DNA of 64,000 nt from Methylosinus sp. H3A (GTDB lineage: Bacteria; Pseudomonadota; Alphaproteobacteria; Rhizobiales; Beijerinckiaceae): assembly GCF_015709455.1 (NCBI RefSeq), contig NZ_JADNQW010000005.1, positions 3,030,501-3,094,500 of the forward strand. Reading direction: 5' to 3'. Below the pieces are notes generated by a model that worked only from the letters and a program-made list of their open reading frames with translations, did no database searches and was not told the origin of the DNA. Position 1 is the first letter of the stretch, and each line of letters opens with the position of its first letter. The position numbers and the translations under genes are program-made. Below, piece after piece: positions 17,987 through 27,360 of this stretch.

Positions 17987-20656
17987 TCAGGATCCTATCA
18001 CGCCGCGGGACGGCTGCACAGGCGAAGCCGGCTGCGCGGAGGCGCCCACGCCTTCCGTCTGCGTCTCCTCCTCTTGCTCGCGCCGCGGCGGGCCGAGGAA
18101 GGCCGGCACGATGATGAAGGCCGCGAGCAGCGTGAAAAACAAGGAGATGGCCAGCAGCGCGCCCATGCTGGCGGTTCCCGGATGGCTCGACAGGAACAGG
18201 CTGCCGAAGGCGGTGCCAGTGGTCAGCGCGCTGAAGAAGATCGCCCGCGTCAGGCTAGAGGCGAGCATGTCGGAGACGCCTTTGCGCCAGGCGATCACAT
18301 AATAGATGTGGAAGGCGACGCCGACGCCGAACATCAGCGGCAAGGCGATGATATTGGCGAAATTGAGCGATATGCCGAGGAGATCGGCGGCCTCTAGGCT
18401 CATGATTCCGGCGAGCACCAGCGGCCCGAGCGTGAGCGCGACATCGCTCGCCCGGCGCAGCGCGACGACGAGAATCAGGAAAATGGCGACGAAGGCGAGC
18501 ACGCCCGCCTGAAGAAAGGCGTCGACGACGGTTTTGCCGGCCTCGGCGACGATCACCGGCGGGCCGCCGGCGTCGGGGGCGAGCGTCTGCACCGCCTCGG
18601 CGAAGCGCGTCATCACTTCGCGGTCGTTGCTGTCGCCCTTGGGCGTCACCTCGACGCGGACCTGGCCATCGGCCGAAATCCATTCGTCGCGGAGATCGGC
18701 GGGAAGCGTCTCCGGCGTGATCTCGTGGACGGCGAGCGCCTTGCGCAGCTCGCCGAGCAGGCGGTCGAGGTCGGAGAGCGCGGCGGTCTGCGCCTCTTTG
18801 CGAATCTCGGGGCTCGCTTTGACCAGCGCATCCAGCGAATCGGCGAAGCGGACGAGGCCGGGCGGCGCCTTGGGGGCGACGCCGGCTTTGCGGATCGTCT
18901 TCGCCGCCCGCGTCAGTGCTTTTTTCGTGTCTTCGTCGGTGGGCGCGGGCTTGAGCGTCGGGTCGAGCACTTTGCGCAGCTGATTGGCGGCGTTCTCGAG
19001 GAGCGGCAGCTTCTGGGCCTGAGCGGCGGGGATGAGCTCGTCGATGGTGGTGACGTGATCGACCTCGGGCAGCGCCGCGATTTTTTTGGCGAGCTCGCGC
19101 GCCGCCGGAACCGAGGCGGCGAGGACTTCGATCTTATTGGGGGCCGTCTGCGGATTTTTCGACAGATCGAGGAAGGTCGCGACCGATTCGACGGTCTGAT
19201 CGCGCAGATTCATCGGATTGGAGTCGAATTTCAGATGCAGCAGGAAGGGCGCGCCGGCGAGCACGACGGCGGCCGTCGCCAGGAGCACGAGCTTGCGATG
19301 TCCGGCGATCCAATGGTCGACGCTGGCGAGCGAGGCCGTCTGCACCGGCGTCGCCTCGGCCTTGGGCCCGAGAATGCGAATCAGCGCAGGCAGGAAGGTG
19401 AGCGTCGCGAGATAGGCGATGATCATGCCGAAGCCGGCGATGAGGCCGAGCTCGGCCACGCCGCGGAATTCCGTCGGCAGAAAGCAGAAGAAGCCGGCGA
19501 GCAGAGAAACCGCGGCGAGCGTCAACGACCAGCCGATGCCGCGCGTCGCCGCCAACAGAGCCTTGGGCAGATCGTCGATATTGTGGCGCTCCTCGCGGTA
19601 ACGGGTGGCGAATTGAATGCCGAAATCCACGCCGAGCCCGATGAACAGCACGGCGAAGGCGACGGAGATGAGGTTGAAGCGGCCGATGAGCAATATGCCG
19701 AGGCCCGACGTCATCGCGAGGCCGGCGATGATGGTGACGAGCACGGCGAAGATGAGCCGCTTGGAGCGCAGCGCCGCCCACAGGATGAGCGTGACGACGG
19801 CGAGCGTCGCCGACACGTTCAAGCCGGTGTTCTCGGCGACGGTGGCGAATTCCTCGTCGGCGAGCGGCACCTGTCCCGTGAGCCGCACGGTCACGCCCTC
19901 GGCCGGAACGAGGCCGAGCGACTTGGCCGTGTCGCGGATGACCTGCACGGCCTCATGGCCGGGCTCGAGCGCGGAATAGTCGATGATCGGCTTGATGAGC
20001 ACCATGCGGCGCGGCTCGGCGCTGGGGCCGATCGAGGGCGCCTCCGGCTCGCGGCCGCCGGCGAGCAGCTTCTCCCAGGAGACTTTGGCCGGCTTGCCGG
20101 CCAGCACGGCGTCGAAGGCGTCGGTGAAACTGTCGAGGCCTTTGGCGAAGGCGGCGAGGCCGCGCTCGCTCGAGCCCACCTGCTTCATCCCGAACAGCAG
20201 CGCCTCCGACAGGCCGCGCAGGCTCGGATCCTCGGCGAGCGGCTGCAGGAATTCGCGCTGGGCGACGAGCGAGCTCATGTCGCGGCGGATTTCCTCGCTG
20301 CCGAGGAACAAAATGCCGTTGTCGCGGAAAAATTGATTGTCGTCGGGGCGCCAGACCCTGGAGATGAGCGGCTTTCCGGTGAGCGCGTCGCGCAGCGCAT
20401 TCGCGCTTTTTTCCGCCTGCTCGCCGGTCTTGGCGTCGATGACCGCCACGATGATGTCGTCGATCTGCGGGAAGGCTTTATAGAGGCGCGTCTCATTGGC
20501 GCGCCAGGGCACCTCGGGCGAGAAGAGATGGGCCGTATCCGTATCGATGGCGAAACGCGTGGCGGTGAGATAGGCGCCGGCGACGGTGAGCGCGAGCGTG
20601 ACAATGACGACCGTCCAGGGCCGGCGGAGACACCAGGCCACGAGCTTTTCCAACAT
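17987..20656 (-). CDS. hpnN: Hopanoid transporter HpnN (RND/MMPL superfamily)
   Basis: 889 residues from ATG 20656 (a TTG one codon upstream is possible; GAGGA precedes). HpnN moves hopanoids from the inner to the outer membrane. The start LVAWCLRRPWTVVIVTLALTV gives TM1; a large periplasmic domain follows; TM2-6 contain the MMPL-type FIGLGVDFGIQFATRYREE (about 333-351). A second periplasmic domain rich in charged helices and TM7-12 with MFGVGVAFHIYYVIAWRKG complete two RND-like halves. The family is confined to hopanoid producers, so it is a strong lineage marker. Confidence 0.93.
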   Translation of the reverse strand: MLEKLVAWCLRRPWTVVIVTLALTVAGAYLTATRFAIDTDTAHLFSPEVPWRANETRLYKAFPQIDDIIVAVIDAKTGEQAEKSANALRDALTGKPLISRVWRPDDNQFFRDNGILFLGSEEIRRDMSSLVAQREFLQPLAEDPSLRGLSEALLFGMKQVGSSERGLAAFAKGLDSFTDAFDAVLAGKPAKVSWEKLLAGGREPEAPSIGPSAEPRRMVLIKPIIDYSALEPGHEAVQVIRDTAKSLGLVPAEGVTVRLTGQVPLADEEFATVAENTGLNVSATLAVVTLILWAALRSKRLIFAVLVTIIAGLAMTSGLGILLIGRFNLISVAFAVLFIGLGVDFGIQFATRYREERHNIDDLPKALLAATRGIGWSLTLAAVSLLAGFFCFLPTEFRGVAELGLIAGFGMIIAYLATLTFLPALIRILGPKAEATPVQTASLASVDHWIAGHRKLVLLATAAVVLAGAPFLLHLKFDSNPMNLRDQTVESVATFLDLSKNPQTAPNKIEVLAASVPAARELAKKIAALPEVDHVTTIDELIPAAQAQKLPLLENAANQLRKVLDPTLKPAPTDEDTKKALTRAAKTIRKAGVAPKAPPGLVRFADSLDALVKASPEIRKEAQTAALSDLDRLLGELRKALAVHEITPETLPADLRDEWISADGQVRVEVTPKGDSNDREVMTRFAEAVQTLAPDAGGPPVIVAEAGKTVVDAFLQAGVLAFVAIFLILVVALRRASDVALTLGPLVLAGIMSLEAADLLGISLNFANIIALPLMFGVGVAFHIYYVIAWRKGVSDMLASSLTRAIFFSALTTGTAFGSLFLSSHPGTASMGALLAISLFFTLLAAFIIVPAFLGPPRREQEEETQTEGVGASAQPASPVQPSRGVIGS

Positions 20657-20737
20657 CAAGGATCCTCGAATGGTTCGACGCGCTGCGGGCCGCGCCGGCG
20701 GCGCCGGCCCGCATCGAGCTCAGGCTCTGGCGCGGCG

Positions 20738-20944
20738 TCAAAAATCGCTGGCTATTCCTTTGCTTTCCCAGTCGCCGTAGCGAGCGGGATCGAGTCCGCC
20801 GCGGCCGCCGAGCTCGCGCGCCGGCGAGACCATCTCGCGGGCGTCGCGGCGCGCCTCGGCCTCCGCGAGCGCGCGCAGGGCTTCTGGCGGCGGCGGGGCG
20901 CGCTCTGGCGCGGCGTCGTCCGGGCGTTTTTCCGCTTCCTTCAT
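20738..20944 (-). CDS. DUF1674 / succinate dehydrogenase assembly factor 4-like protein
   Basis: 68 residues from ATG 20944, chosen because GGAGGGAGG sits just before it. The N-terminal half is charged and disordered. The C-terminal signature LDPARYGDWESKGIASDF is the DUF1674/SdhAF4 hallmark (R-Y-G-D-W-x-x-K-G-x-x-x-D-F). The family helps insert or protect FAD-bearing SdhA in eukaryotes and alphaproteobacteria. It is divergent from rsmB, the usual alphaproteobacterial neighbour. Confidence 0.85.
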   Translation of the reverse strand: MKEAEKRPDDAAPERAPPPPEALRALAEAEARRDAREMVSPARELGGRGGLDPARYGDWESKGIASDF

Positions 20945-21048
20945 CCGTCCTCCCTCCATCGCTCCGTCACACTCGCCTCCATCACACTCGCCTGGGGCCA
21001 GCTCCGTGTGTGATATAAACGACGATTCGATCCCCGTCGAAGGTATGA

Positions 21049-22449
21049 ATGACCGACCATAAACCATTCCCGGCCAAGGCCAAGGCGCGGGCCGGCTTCG
21101 TTCCCGCCGACTCCGTCAGGGAGCTGGAGGCGGCGCAGATCCCCGGCCTCCAGGCGCGCATCGCCGCGGCCAATGTGATCGCGGACGTCGCGCAAGGCGG
21201 CCATCGGCTTGACGAACGCTTTTCGCCGCAAGCGGTTCCGTCCCGGCTCGCGGGCATGGAGGCGCGCGACGCCGCGCTCGCCCGCTCGATCGCCTGCGTC
21301 GGCGTGCGCCGTCTCGGCTTGATCCGTCATGTGCTGGCGGTTCTCCTCGAGAAGGGGCTGCCCAAGCAGGCGGCGCGGCTCGAATGGCCGCTCGTCGCCG
21401 CGGCCGCGCAAATTCTCTTTCTGGACACGCCCGACCACGCGGCCGTCGACCTCGCCGTTCGCGCGGTCAGGCTGGAGCCGAAGACGGCGCCCTTCGCCGG
21501 CGTCGTCAATGGCGTGCTGCGCAATCTGATCCGCCGCCGCGAGGAGTTTCTGGGCGGGGATGCGCTGGAGCTCGACACGCCCGCTTGGCTCGCGCAGCGC
21601 TGGATCAAGGCCTATGGCGAGGCGCAGGCGCGCGCCATTGCGGCGATCCATATGCAGGAGCCGCCGATCGACCTCACGGTGAAATCGGACGCCGAAGGTT
21701 GGGCGCGGCGCCTCGACGGAATCGTGCTGCCGACGGGCTCGGTGCGGTTGCGCGCGCGCACGCCGATCGTCGAGCTCGAGGGCTATGCGGACGGCGAATG
21801 GTGGGTGCAGGACGCCGCCGCCGCTCTGCCGGCGCGCCTCCTCGCCGTCGAGCCGGAGGAGCGCGTCCTCGACATGTGCGCCGCCCCCGGCGGCAAGACC
21901 GCGCAACTCGCCCTCGCGCGCGCGGAGGTGACGGCGCTCGACCGCTCGGCCGAGCGGCTGAAGCTGCTCGCCGCCAATCTCCAGAGGCTCCGCCTGCACG
22001 CCGATGTGGCGGTGGGCGACGCCGCCGCCTATGTGGCCGCGCGCCCCTTCGACGCCATTCTGCTCGACGCGCCCTGCTCGGCGACGGGGACCATCCGCCG
22101 TCATCCCGACGTGCCCTGGATCAAGAAGCCGGGCGATCTCGACTCCCTCGTCGCGCTGCAGTCCCGCATGCTCGAGCGCGCCGCCGTCCTGCTGCGGCCG
22201 GGCGGGCGTCTCGTCTATTGCACCTGCTCGCTGGAGCCGGAGGAGGGCGAAGCGCAGATCGCGGGCTTTCTGCGCCGCCATCCGGAGATGCGACGCGCGC
22301 CGATCGACGCGGAGACGGACGCCGTTCCGGCCGAATTCGTCACGGCGGAAGGCGATCTGCGCACGCTGCCGCCCTATTGGCCCAATGAGGATCCGCGCCT
22401 CGCCGGGCTCGATGGTTTCTTCGCCGCGCGACTCGTGCGGCGAGACTGA
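21049..22449 (+). CDS. rsmB: 16S rRNA m5C967 methyltransferase RsmB (Sun/NOL1/NOP2 family)
   Basis: 466 residues. Methylates cytosine 967 of 16S rRNA with SAM. An N-terminal NusB-like RNA-binding domain (about 20-165) precedes the Rossmann methyltransferase domain: MCAAPGGKTAQLALARAEV (about 281-299, SAM binding), LLDAPCSATGTIRRHPDVPW (motif IV, catalytic/proline-Cys) and VYCTCSLEPEEGE (motif VI with the nucleophilic Cys). ATG 21049 lies shortly after GAAGGT. It leads the rsmB-heparinase-purH order typical of the group. Confidence 0.95.
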   Translation: MTDHKPFPAKAKARAGFVPADSVRELEAAQIPGLQARIAAANVIADVAQGGHRLDERFSPQAVPSRLAGMEARDAALARSIACVGVRRLGLIRHVLAVLLEKGLPKQAARLEWPLVAAAAQILFLDTPDHAAVDLAVRAVRLEPKTAPFAGVVNGVLRNLIRRREEFLGGDALELDTPAWLAQRWIKAYGEAQARAIAAIHMQEPPIDLTVKSDAEGWARRLDGIVLPTGSVRLRARTPIVELEGYADGEWWVQDAAAALPARLLAVEPEERVLDMCAAPGGKTAQLALARAEVTALDRSAERLKLLAANLQRLRLHADVAVGDAAAYVAARPFDAILLDAPCSATGTIRRHPDVPWIKKPGDLDSLVALQSRMLERAAVLLRPGGRLVYCTCSLEPEEGEAQIAGFLRRHPEMRRAPIDAETDAVPAEFVTAEGDLRTLPPYWPNEDPRLAGLDGFFAARLVRRD

Positions 22450-22571
22450 ACGCGGAACCGCCGCTTTTCTCGTCATGCGATTTGTGCCATCCCAATCGAG
22501 ACTCGCTTTGCTCCTTCCGATTTGCGGAGCGCGAGGAGGACGCTCTGAGCGAAACGGCCCAAAGCTCGGGA

Positions 22572-24230
22572 ATGAGATTCGCGCGCGCCGCAGCGCGCAG
22601 CGTCGTCTCTTTCGCGCGCGCGGTGCAGGGGCCTTATTATGTCGTGCAGGCGATGGGGGTGCGCGCGCCGGAGCGGCTCTATATCGCGCCGCAGGACATT
22701 CGCACCGCCGATCCGACCGTCGCCGATGAAATCTACGCCGGCTATTTCTCCTTCGACGGCAAGGTCGTCGAGACCAATGGGCGTTCGCCTTTCGCCATAA
22801 CGCCGCCGTCTCCGGGGTGGCGGCGCTCGCTCGCGGGATTTTCCTGGCTGCGCCATTTGCGCGCCGCCGACCGCGCCCTGGCGCGCGCCAATGCGCGCGC
22901 GCTCGTCGACGAATATTTGCGCACGCGCGCCGATTTCATCGACGATCCCGCGCTCGAGCCGCGCGTCGTCGCGCGCCGCACTCTGTCCTGGCTCGCGCAA
23001 TCGCCGATCCTGCTCGAGGGCGCCGATCAGGAGTTCTATGAGCGTTTCATGCGGGCGCTGGCCCGCAACATCCGCTTCCTGCTGCGCGCCATGGCCTCGG
23101 AGCGACGCGCCTCCGATCGGCTGCTCTGCGCCGTCGCGCTCGCCGCCTATGGGGTCTGCGCCGACGCCGGCCGCAAATACGAGATGCGCGCGACCGGCCT
23201 TCTCGACGCCGAGCTATCGCGGCAGATTCTGCCGGACGGCGGCCATATCGGCCGCAATCCGGAGACGCCGGTCGAATTGCTGCTCGATCTCCTGCCGCTG
23301 CGCCAGGCCTATGCCGCGCGTGGGCGCCGGCCGCCGGAGCGGCTGCTCGCCTCGATCGGCGCGATGATCTCCTTTTTGCGCGTGCTGAAGCATGGCGACG
23401 GCGCGCTGGCGCTGTTCAACGGCATGGGCTACGCGCCGCCGGACCGGCTGGCGACGATCCTCGCTCATGCCGACGCCTCCGGCGCGCCAATGCTAGACGC
23501 GCCGCATTCCGGCTATCGGCGACTGCAGGCGGGCGAGGCGATCGTCATCGTCGACGCCGGCGCGCCGCCGCCGCCGCTCTTCTCCTTCGCGGCCCATGCC
23601 GGATGCCTGTCCTTCGAGTTTTCGATCGGCGTCGAGCGCATCGTCGTCAATTGCGGCGCGCCGCCCGCCGGCGCCGAGGCTCTACGCCGCGTCGCGCGCT
23701 CGACGGCGGCGCATTCCACGCTCGTCGTCGAGGATCGCTCCACCTGCCGCATAGAGGCGCGGCCGGGTCGCAGCCGGCCGGGGGAGCGCATCGTCGCCGG
23801 CCCCGCGCTGGTGAAGGCGGCGCGGCGCTCCACCGCCTCGAGCCATGATCTCGAGCTCGCCCATGACGGCTATGTTCGCGAATTCGGCCTCGTCCACGAG
23901 CGCACTCTGGCGCTGGCGCATGACGGCTCGCAGCTCCTCGGCGACGACAGGCTCGTCGCGCTGCGCCACGGCGCGCGCGCCGAGAATTTCGTGCTGCGAT
24001 TCCATCTGCATCCCAATGTGCGGGTGATGGGGGCGAATGATCGCAAGGTGCTGCTTTCGAGCGGCGGCGTCGATCTCGTCTTCGAGGCCAACGCCGCTGT
24101 GGCGGTGGAGGAGAGCGTCTTCTTCGCCGGCGCGGCCGCGGCGCGGAAAAGCGCGCAGATCGTGGTGTATGGGCGCGGCGTGAAGGACGCGCATCTGCGG
24201 TGGTCGTTTTCGCGGGTGGAGGAGGGGTGA
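22572..24230 (+). CDS. Heparinase II/III-like protein
   Basis: About 552 residues from ATG 22572. The N-terminal alpha-toroid (WLRHLRAADRALARANARAL..., repeated helices) and C-terminal beta-sandwich (from about residue 300: FSIGVERIVVNCGAPP, TAAHSTLVVEDRST) are the heparinase II/III arrangement. These are polysaccharide lyases or related cell-envelope glycan enzymes; this alphaproteobacterial group is uncharacterised. No signal peptide is clear. The start is uncertain: the strongest ribosome site, GAGGAGGA (22533-22540), is 4 bases before an in-frame CTG at 22545, and a TTG lies at 22482. The gene is normally next to purH; here a foreign gene separates them. Confidence 0.85.
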   Translation: MRFARAAARSVVSFARAVQGPYYVVQAMGVRAPERLYIAPQDIRTADPTVADEIYAGYFSFDGKVVETNGRSPFAITPPSPGWRRSLAGFSWLRHLRAADRALARANARALVDEYLRTRADFIDDPALEPRVVARRTLSWLAQSPILLEGADQEFYERFMRALARNIRFLLRAMASERRASDRLLCAVALAAYGVCADAGRKYEMRATGLLDAELSRQILPDGGHIGRNPETPVELLLDLLPLRQAYAARGRRPPERLLASIGAMISFLRVLKHGDGALALFNGMGYAPPDRLATILAHADASGAPMLDAPHSGYRRLQAGEAIVIVDAGAPPPPLFSFAAHAGCLSFEFSIGVERIVVNCGAPPAGAEALRRVARSTAAHSTLVVEDRSTCRIEARPGRSRPGERIVAGPALVKAARRSTASSHDLELAHDGYVREFGLVHERTLALAHDGSQLLGDDRLVALRHGARAENFVLRFHLHPNVRVMGANDRKVLLSSGGVDLVFEANAAVAVEESVFFAGAAAARKSAQIVVYGRGVKDAHLRWSFSRVEEG

Positions 24231-24356
24231 GGGGGCGGTGGACGATAATGGTGAGTTTCCGGCATTGGCAGCTGAGCCCAAAAGTTACTATATAGCTGCG
24301 CTTTCTTTGGTGGCAGCAATGAGGCTGGTGAGGACACCTAAAACGGGTAGATTGCA

Positions 24357-24971
24357 ATGCGCGCATTTCTTTCACACAGCAGTGCAAATAAAAATTTCGT
24401 GGGGGAAGTCTTTTCCTTGCTTGGCGCTGCTATCGCCGAGTATGATGAAAGGACGTTCTCGGTAGGAGGGTTTAACACTGAGGTAATACGTGAAGCAATT
24501 GGGCGCAGCAACTTGTTCGTTATATTTGCAACTAGGCAAAGTATCGATTCCGGTTTTGTTAATTATGAAATCAATATTGCAAATGAATATCTCGCATCTC
24601 GGCGTATCCGACAAATTCTAACGTTCTGTCTCGATGGGGTGAAGCCAAATGATCTGCCTGAATCTGTGCAGCTTGTTTCGGCTGTTAGACGAGCGGTAAG
24701 CTCTGGAACTGCCGCGCGACTAATCAGATCACTTCTGATAGAGTTGCAAATCTCTATCTCCCAAATTCCAACTCCCTATTTAGGTCGGGAAGCAATTACA
24801 GCCGATATCAAGAGGCGATTAGCAGCTCCGGACGAACATACGCCAATCGCCATTGCTTTCAGCGGAATGGATGGTATCGGCCGCCGAACGCTCGCTAGCC
24901 CATATTATTCCCGATGTTTACCCAGGGGCACCAAAAGTTCATCCAACAATCGTAATAGAACCAAATTTTGA
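24357..24971 (+). CDS. TIR domain + P-loop start of a frameshifted TIR-STAND-TPR protein (5' part)
   Basis: Frame carrying the N-terminal part of the island gene. Residues 1-110 are a TIR_2-type domain: MRAFLSHSSANKNFVGEV opens it, VIREAIGRSNLFVIFA follows, and GFVNYEINIANEYL holds the probable catalytic Glu71. Bacterial TIR domains usually cleave NAD or make cyclic ADP-ribose derivatives as immune effectors. A linker (YLGREAITADIKRRL) leads to a Walker-A-like AFSGMDGIGRRTLA (167-180), in which Arg replaces the normal Lys. After about base 24900 this frame turns to nonsense (serine/arginine/asparagine-rich) and stops. The sensible sequence continues in the +1 frame (24853-26904). The DNA is much AT-richer than its flanks, a sign of transfer. 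Confidence 0.75.
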   Translation: MRAFLSHSSANKNFVGEVFSLLGAAIAEYDERTFSVGGFNTEVIREAIGRSNLFVIFATRQSIDSGFVNYEINIANEYLASRRIRQILTFCLDGVKPNDLPESVQLVSAVRRAVSSGTAARLIRSLLIELQISISQIPTPYLGREAITADIKRRLAAPDEHTPIAIAFSGMDGIGRRTLASPYYSRCLPRGTKSSSNNRNRTKF

Positions 24972-26904
24972 CGCTCGCGATTTGTATCGCAGTCTACTTG
25001 AGGCCCTTGGCGGGTTCAGTAAATCAGAAATATTTGATAACAACGATCTGTTTGAAAAAAGCAATTTAGAAGCGAGATATCTAAAAATAGTTGACCTCAT
25101 TGAAATATTCAACCGAAACAATGAGGTTATTTTTATTATTGATAACGGTGGCGCGCTTGAAGATGACGGCAGGTTTTCGGTAGATTTAAGGGGGGTATTT
25201 GATCAACTTAGGCGGCTACGCCCGTCTTTGCCTTACCTTGTGCTTATTTTGTTTCGGACGCCACCTGCATCTGCTAGGGAGAAAAGTGATGTCTATTACT
25301 TCCGGGTCGATCCGATCGACTCCGAGGATGTGAAGCGCCTAATTTCTTTGCATATTAAAAAGAAGGGGCAGGTTTCTAGCAGTAATGAGATTTCTCGCTT
25401 GGTGGATTTAACAGATGGGCATCCGTATAATATCCAGTTCGTGTTACGGCTTTTAGATAGCCATTCAATTCAATCGCTAATAGAAGATCCATCCGACTTG
25501 GTTGCGTTCAAGCGGAGACGAGGTGACGAGTTTGTTGCGCGAATCGAGCTCAAGCAGCCCCATATACAGGTGTTGAGCGTGTTACGTACGTTAGGTCCTA
25601 GCTCTATTGAACTTTTATCGGTGGCTGTATCGCTAACTCCAGAAGAAATTGGTGCGGCATTGCGAGAGCTGGAGGAGTTCCATTGCGTTGAACGGGCAGG
25701 AAATATCTGCTCTATAAATCGTCCGTTGAGATCTGCATTTGATCGTTCGTCATTTTTAAAATTATCTGCTGAGCAGGTTACAAAGCTTCAGTCAGAAGTA
25801 ATATCAATTTATGATTCATATAAAAATGACGATGAGGTAGACATTGAAATTATTTCAGCTGCTGCTCGTGCGGCGGTATATCTAAACAAGGATGGTGGAG
25901 AACTAGCCGCTTTTCTTTCTCCTGCTAATTCTGTGTATGTTGCAAGGCAATTCTATGATCAGAGCCGCTATAATGACTGCGCGCGTATTTGTGAGACTGC
26001 GCTCAATTCATATCGTTTGATCAGTGATAGAGCGAAGCTAGAGACACTGAGATTGCGATGCTTGTCGTTGGCGAGACTAGGGGAGGACGAGGATTTCAAA
26101 AAAACATTCTCTTTGCTCGGAGAGGGCAGTTCTTACGAGAAGGCGTTGAAACTCTTTCTTGAAGGCTTCCGCCTCCGAATCAAGGGGGAGCCCGCGGACG
26201 CAATTGCTGCGTTCAAGAAATCGCACGCGCTAAATTCGCGATCGTTTGCAACGATGCGTGAGCTTTCTCATGCGTTAATGCAAGTCGGCGAGATGGAGGA
26301 GGCCAGACGCTTTTCCGAAGAAGCGTTGAAGATTGCTCAAACAAACCCTTATGTGATTGATCAGGTTCTCGCTCTTCGGGTGGCAAAACATAGCAGAGTT
26401 ACTAAAGATATCATTTATGATCCGGAAATAGAAGAGTTGCTGACCAGCCTTGAGCGTTACGGAGATGAAGAAGGGAAGTCATTTTACGCTATCCGAATGG
26501 CCGATATATATCGTCGTGCGAATGAACTTAAGGAGGCTTTGGACTTTGCGGAGAAGGCGACAGGTCAAACCCCAAGACTTGTGCCAGCACATATTATCCA
26601 GGCGGAAATCCTCATTAGGCTGAAGCAGCTCCCCGCCGCCCACAAAAAAATAGAACAAATTGGACGGATGATAGACGACAGGCAATCTGGAGAGGGAAGA
26701 GCCCGCTTGCCAGATTATCTATTTTTAAAGGCAACATATCTTATCGAAAACGATGAACTGACGGATGCAATTGCCCTATTGCAGACGCATGAGCATCGCC
26801 TAAAAAGGCGAATTCCCGAACTCAAAAGAAAGATAAGCTTTCTTCTTGGAGGCGGCGATCATGGTCTAACCCCTAAGCAACGCAGTTGGCTGAAGGAAGC
26901 GTAA
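24853..26904 (+). CDS. STAND NTPase-winged helix-TPR part of the frameshifted TIR protein (3' part)
   Basis: The frame opens after a TAG at 24820-24822. The true protein sequence begins near AHIIPDVYPGAPKVHPTIVI (residue 16 on), joining the P-loop of the preceding frame; the first 15 residues are probably not native. A Walker B is seen at VIFIIDNGG (about 92-100), then a sensor-like LVLILFRTPP and a winged-helix region (EIGAALRELEEFHCVERAG). TPR-like helical pairs fill the C-terminal half (ADAIAAFKKSHALN, EEARRFSEEALKIAQTNP, KEALDFAEKATGQTPRLVPA). The layout TIR-NTPase-TPR is that of bacterial NLR-like sensors, with TPRs as the likely ligand detector. It may be a pseudogene, a sequencing indel or a programmed shift. 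Flanks are heparinase and purH. Confidence 0.75.
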   Translation: MLSAEWMVSAAERSLAHIIPDVYPGAPKVHPTIVIEPNFDARDLYRSLLEALGGFSKSEIFDNNDLFEKSNLEARYLKIVDLIEIFNRNNEVIFIIDNGGALEDDGRFSVDLRGVFDQLRRLRPSLPYLVLILFRTPPASAREKSDVYYFRVDPIDSEDVKRLISLHIKKKGQVSSSNEISRLVDLTDGHPYNIQFVLRLLDSHSIQSLIEDPSDLVAFKRRRGDEFVARIELKQPHIQVLSVLRTLGPSSIELLSVAVSLTPEEIGAALRELEEFHCVERAGNICSINRPLRSAFDRSSFLKLSAEQVTKLQSEVISIYDSYKNDDEVDIEIISAAARAAVYLNKDGGELAAFLSPANSVYVARQFYDQSRYNDCARICETALNSYRLISDRAKLETLRLRCLSLARLGEDEDFKKTFSLLGEGSSYEKALKLFLEGFRLRIKGEPADAIAAFKKSHALNSRSFATMRELSHALMQVGEMEEARRFSEEALKIAQTNPYVIDQVLALRVAKHSRVTKDIIYDPEIEELLTSLERYGDEEGKSFYAIRMADIYRRANELKEALDFAEKATGQTPRLVPAHIIQAEILIRLKQLPAAHKKIEQIGRMIDDRQSGEGRARLPDYLFLKATYLIENDELTDAIALLQTHEHRLKRRIPELKRKISFLLGGGDHGLTPKQRSWLKEA

Positions 26905-27360
26905 TGCACACCTACGTGAGCTGCCTCTATCGACTTCATTGACGGCGGCGTAACATAGGTTGGTGCGCTTTTCGAAATAGTTGAGGTGTCGTCGTTCGCG
27001 GTTTTTTGGCCGCGGTCGGCGGGCTTTCATGCGCCCGCGCGCCGTCTGGCGCCACCTTTTCCGCTTAGAGACACAGTTCTCCGTTCGCGGCGGCGTCCCG
27101 CCGCGGCTTCGAGAGCCCGCGCCCGCTTCGCCATGGCGACCAATTGAAGATGACAATTGTTGTGCGCGAGGCCGCGGCACAACCTCGTCGCCGGCAAGCC
27201 TCGCGATGGCGGCCTTTGGGGAAGGTGAAGGCGGCGCTTCCGACGTTCCTCCGATCGCCCCGCGCACGGACGCAGTTGGTTTCTCCCTCCGGCGATCTAT
27301 GCTAAGCGCCGGGTCGATATCGTTTCCCGCGACGTCTTCGCTCCAGAACGAGGGATCTGA
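26905..27360. other. Intergenic region between the TIR island and purH
   Basis: 456 bases with no convincing gene. GC content rises back to the chromosomal level soon after the TIR gene stop, so the island's right edge is near 26905-26990. An open frame from 26981 runs into purH out of frame; its arginine/proline-rich composition looks like a shadow. A CAATTG-n7-CAATTG pair lies near 27143-27161. The purH promoter should be in the last 150 bases. No transposase, integrase or clear target duplication is visible. Confidence 0.5.
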
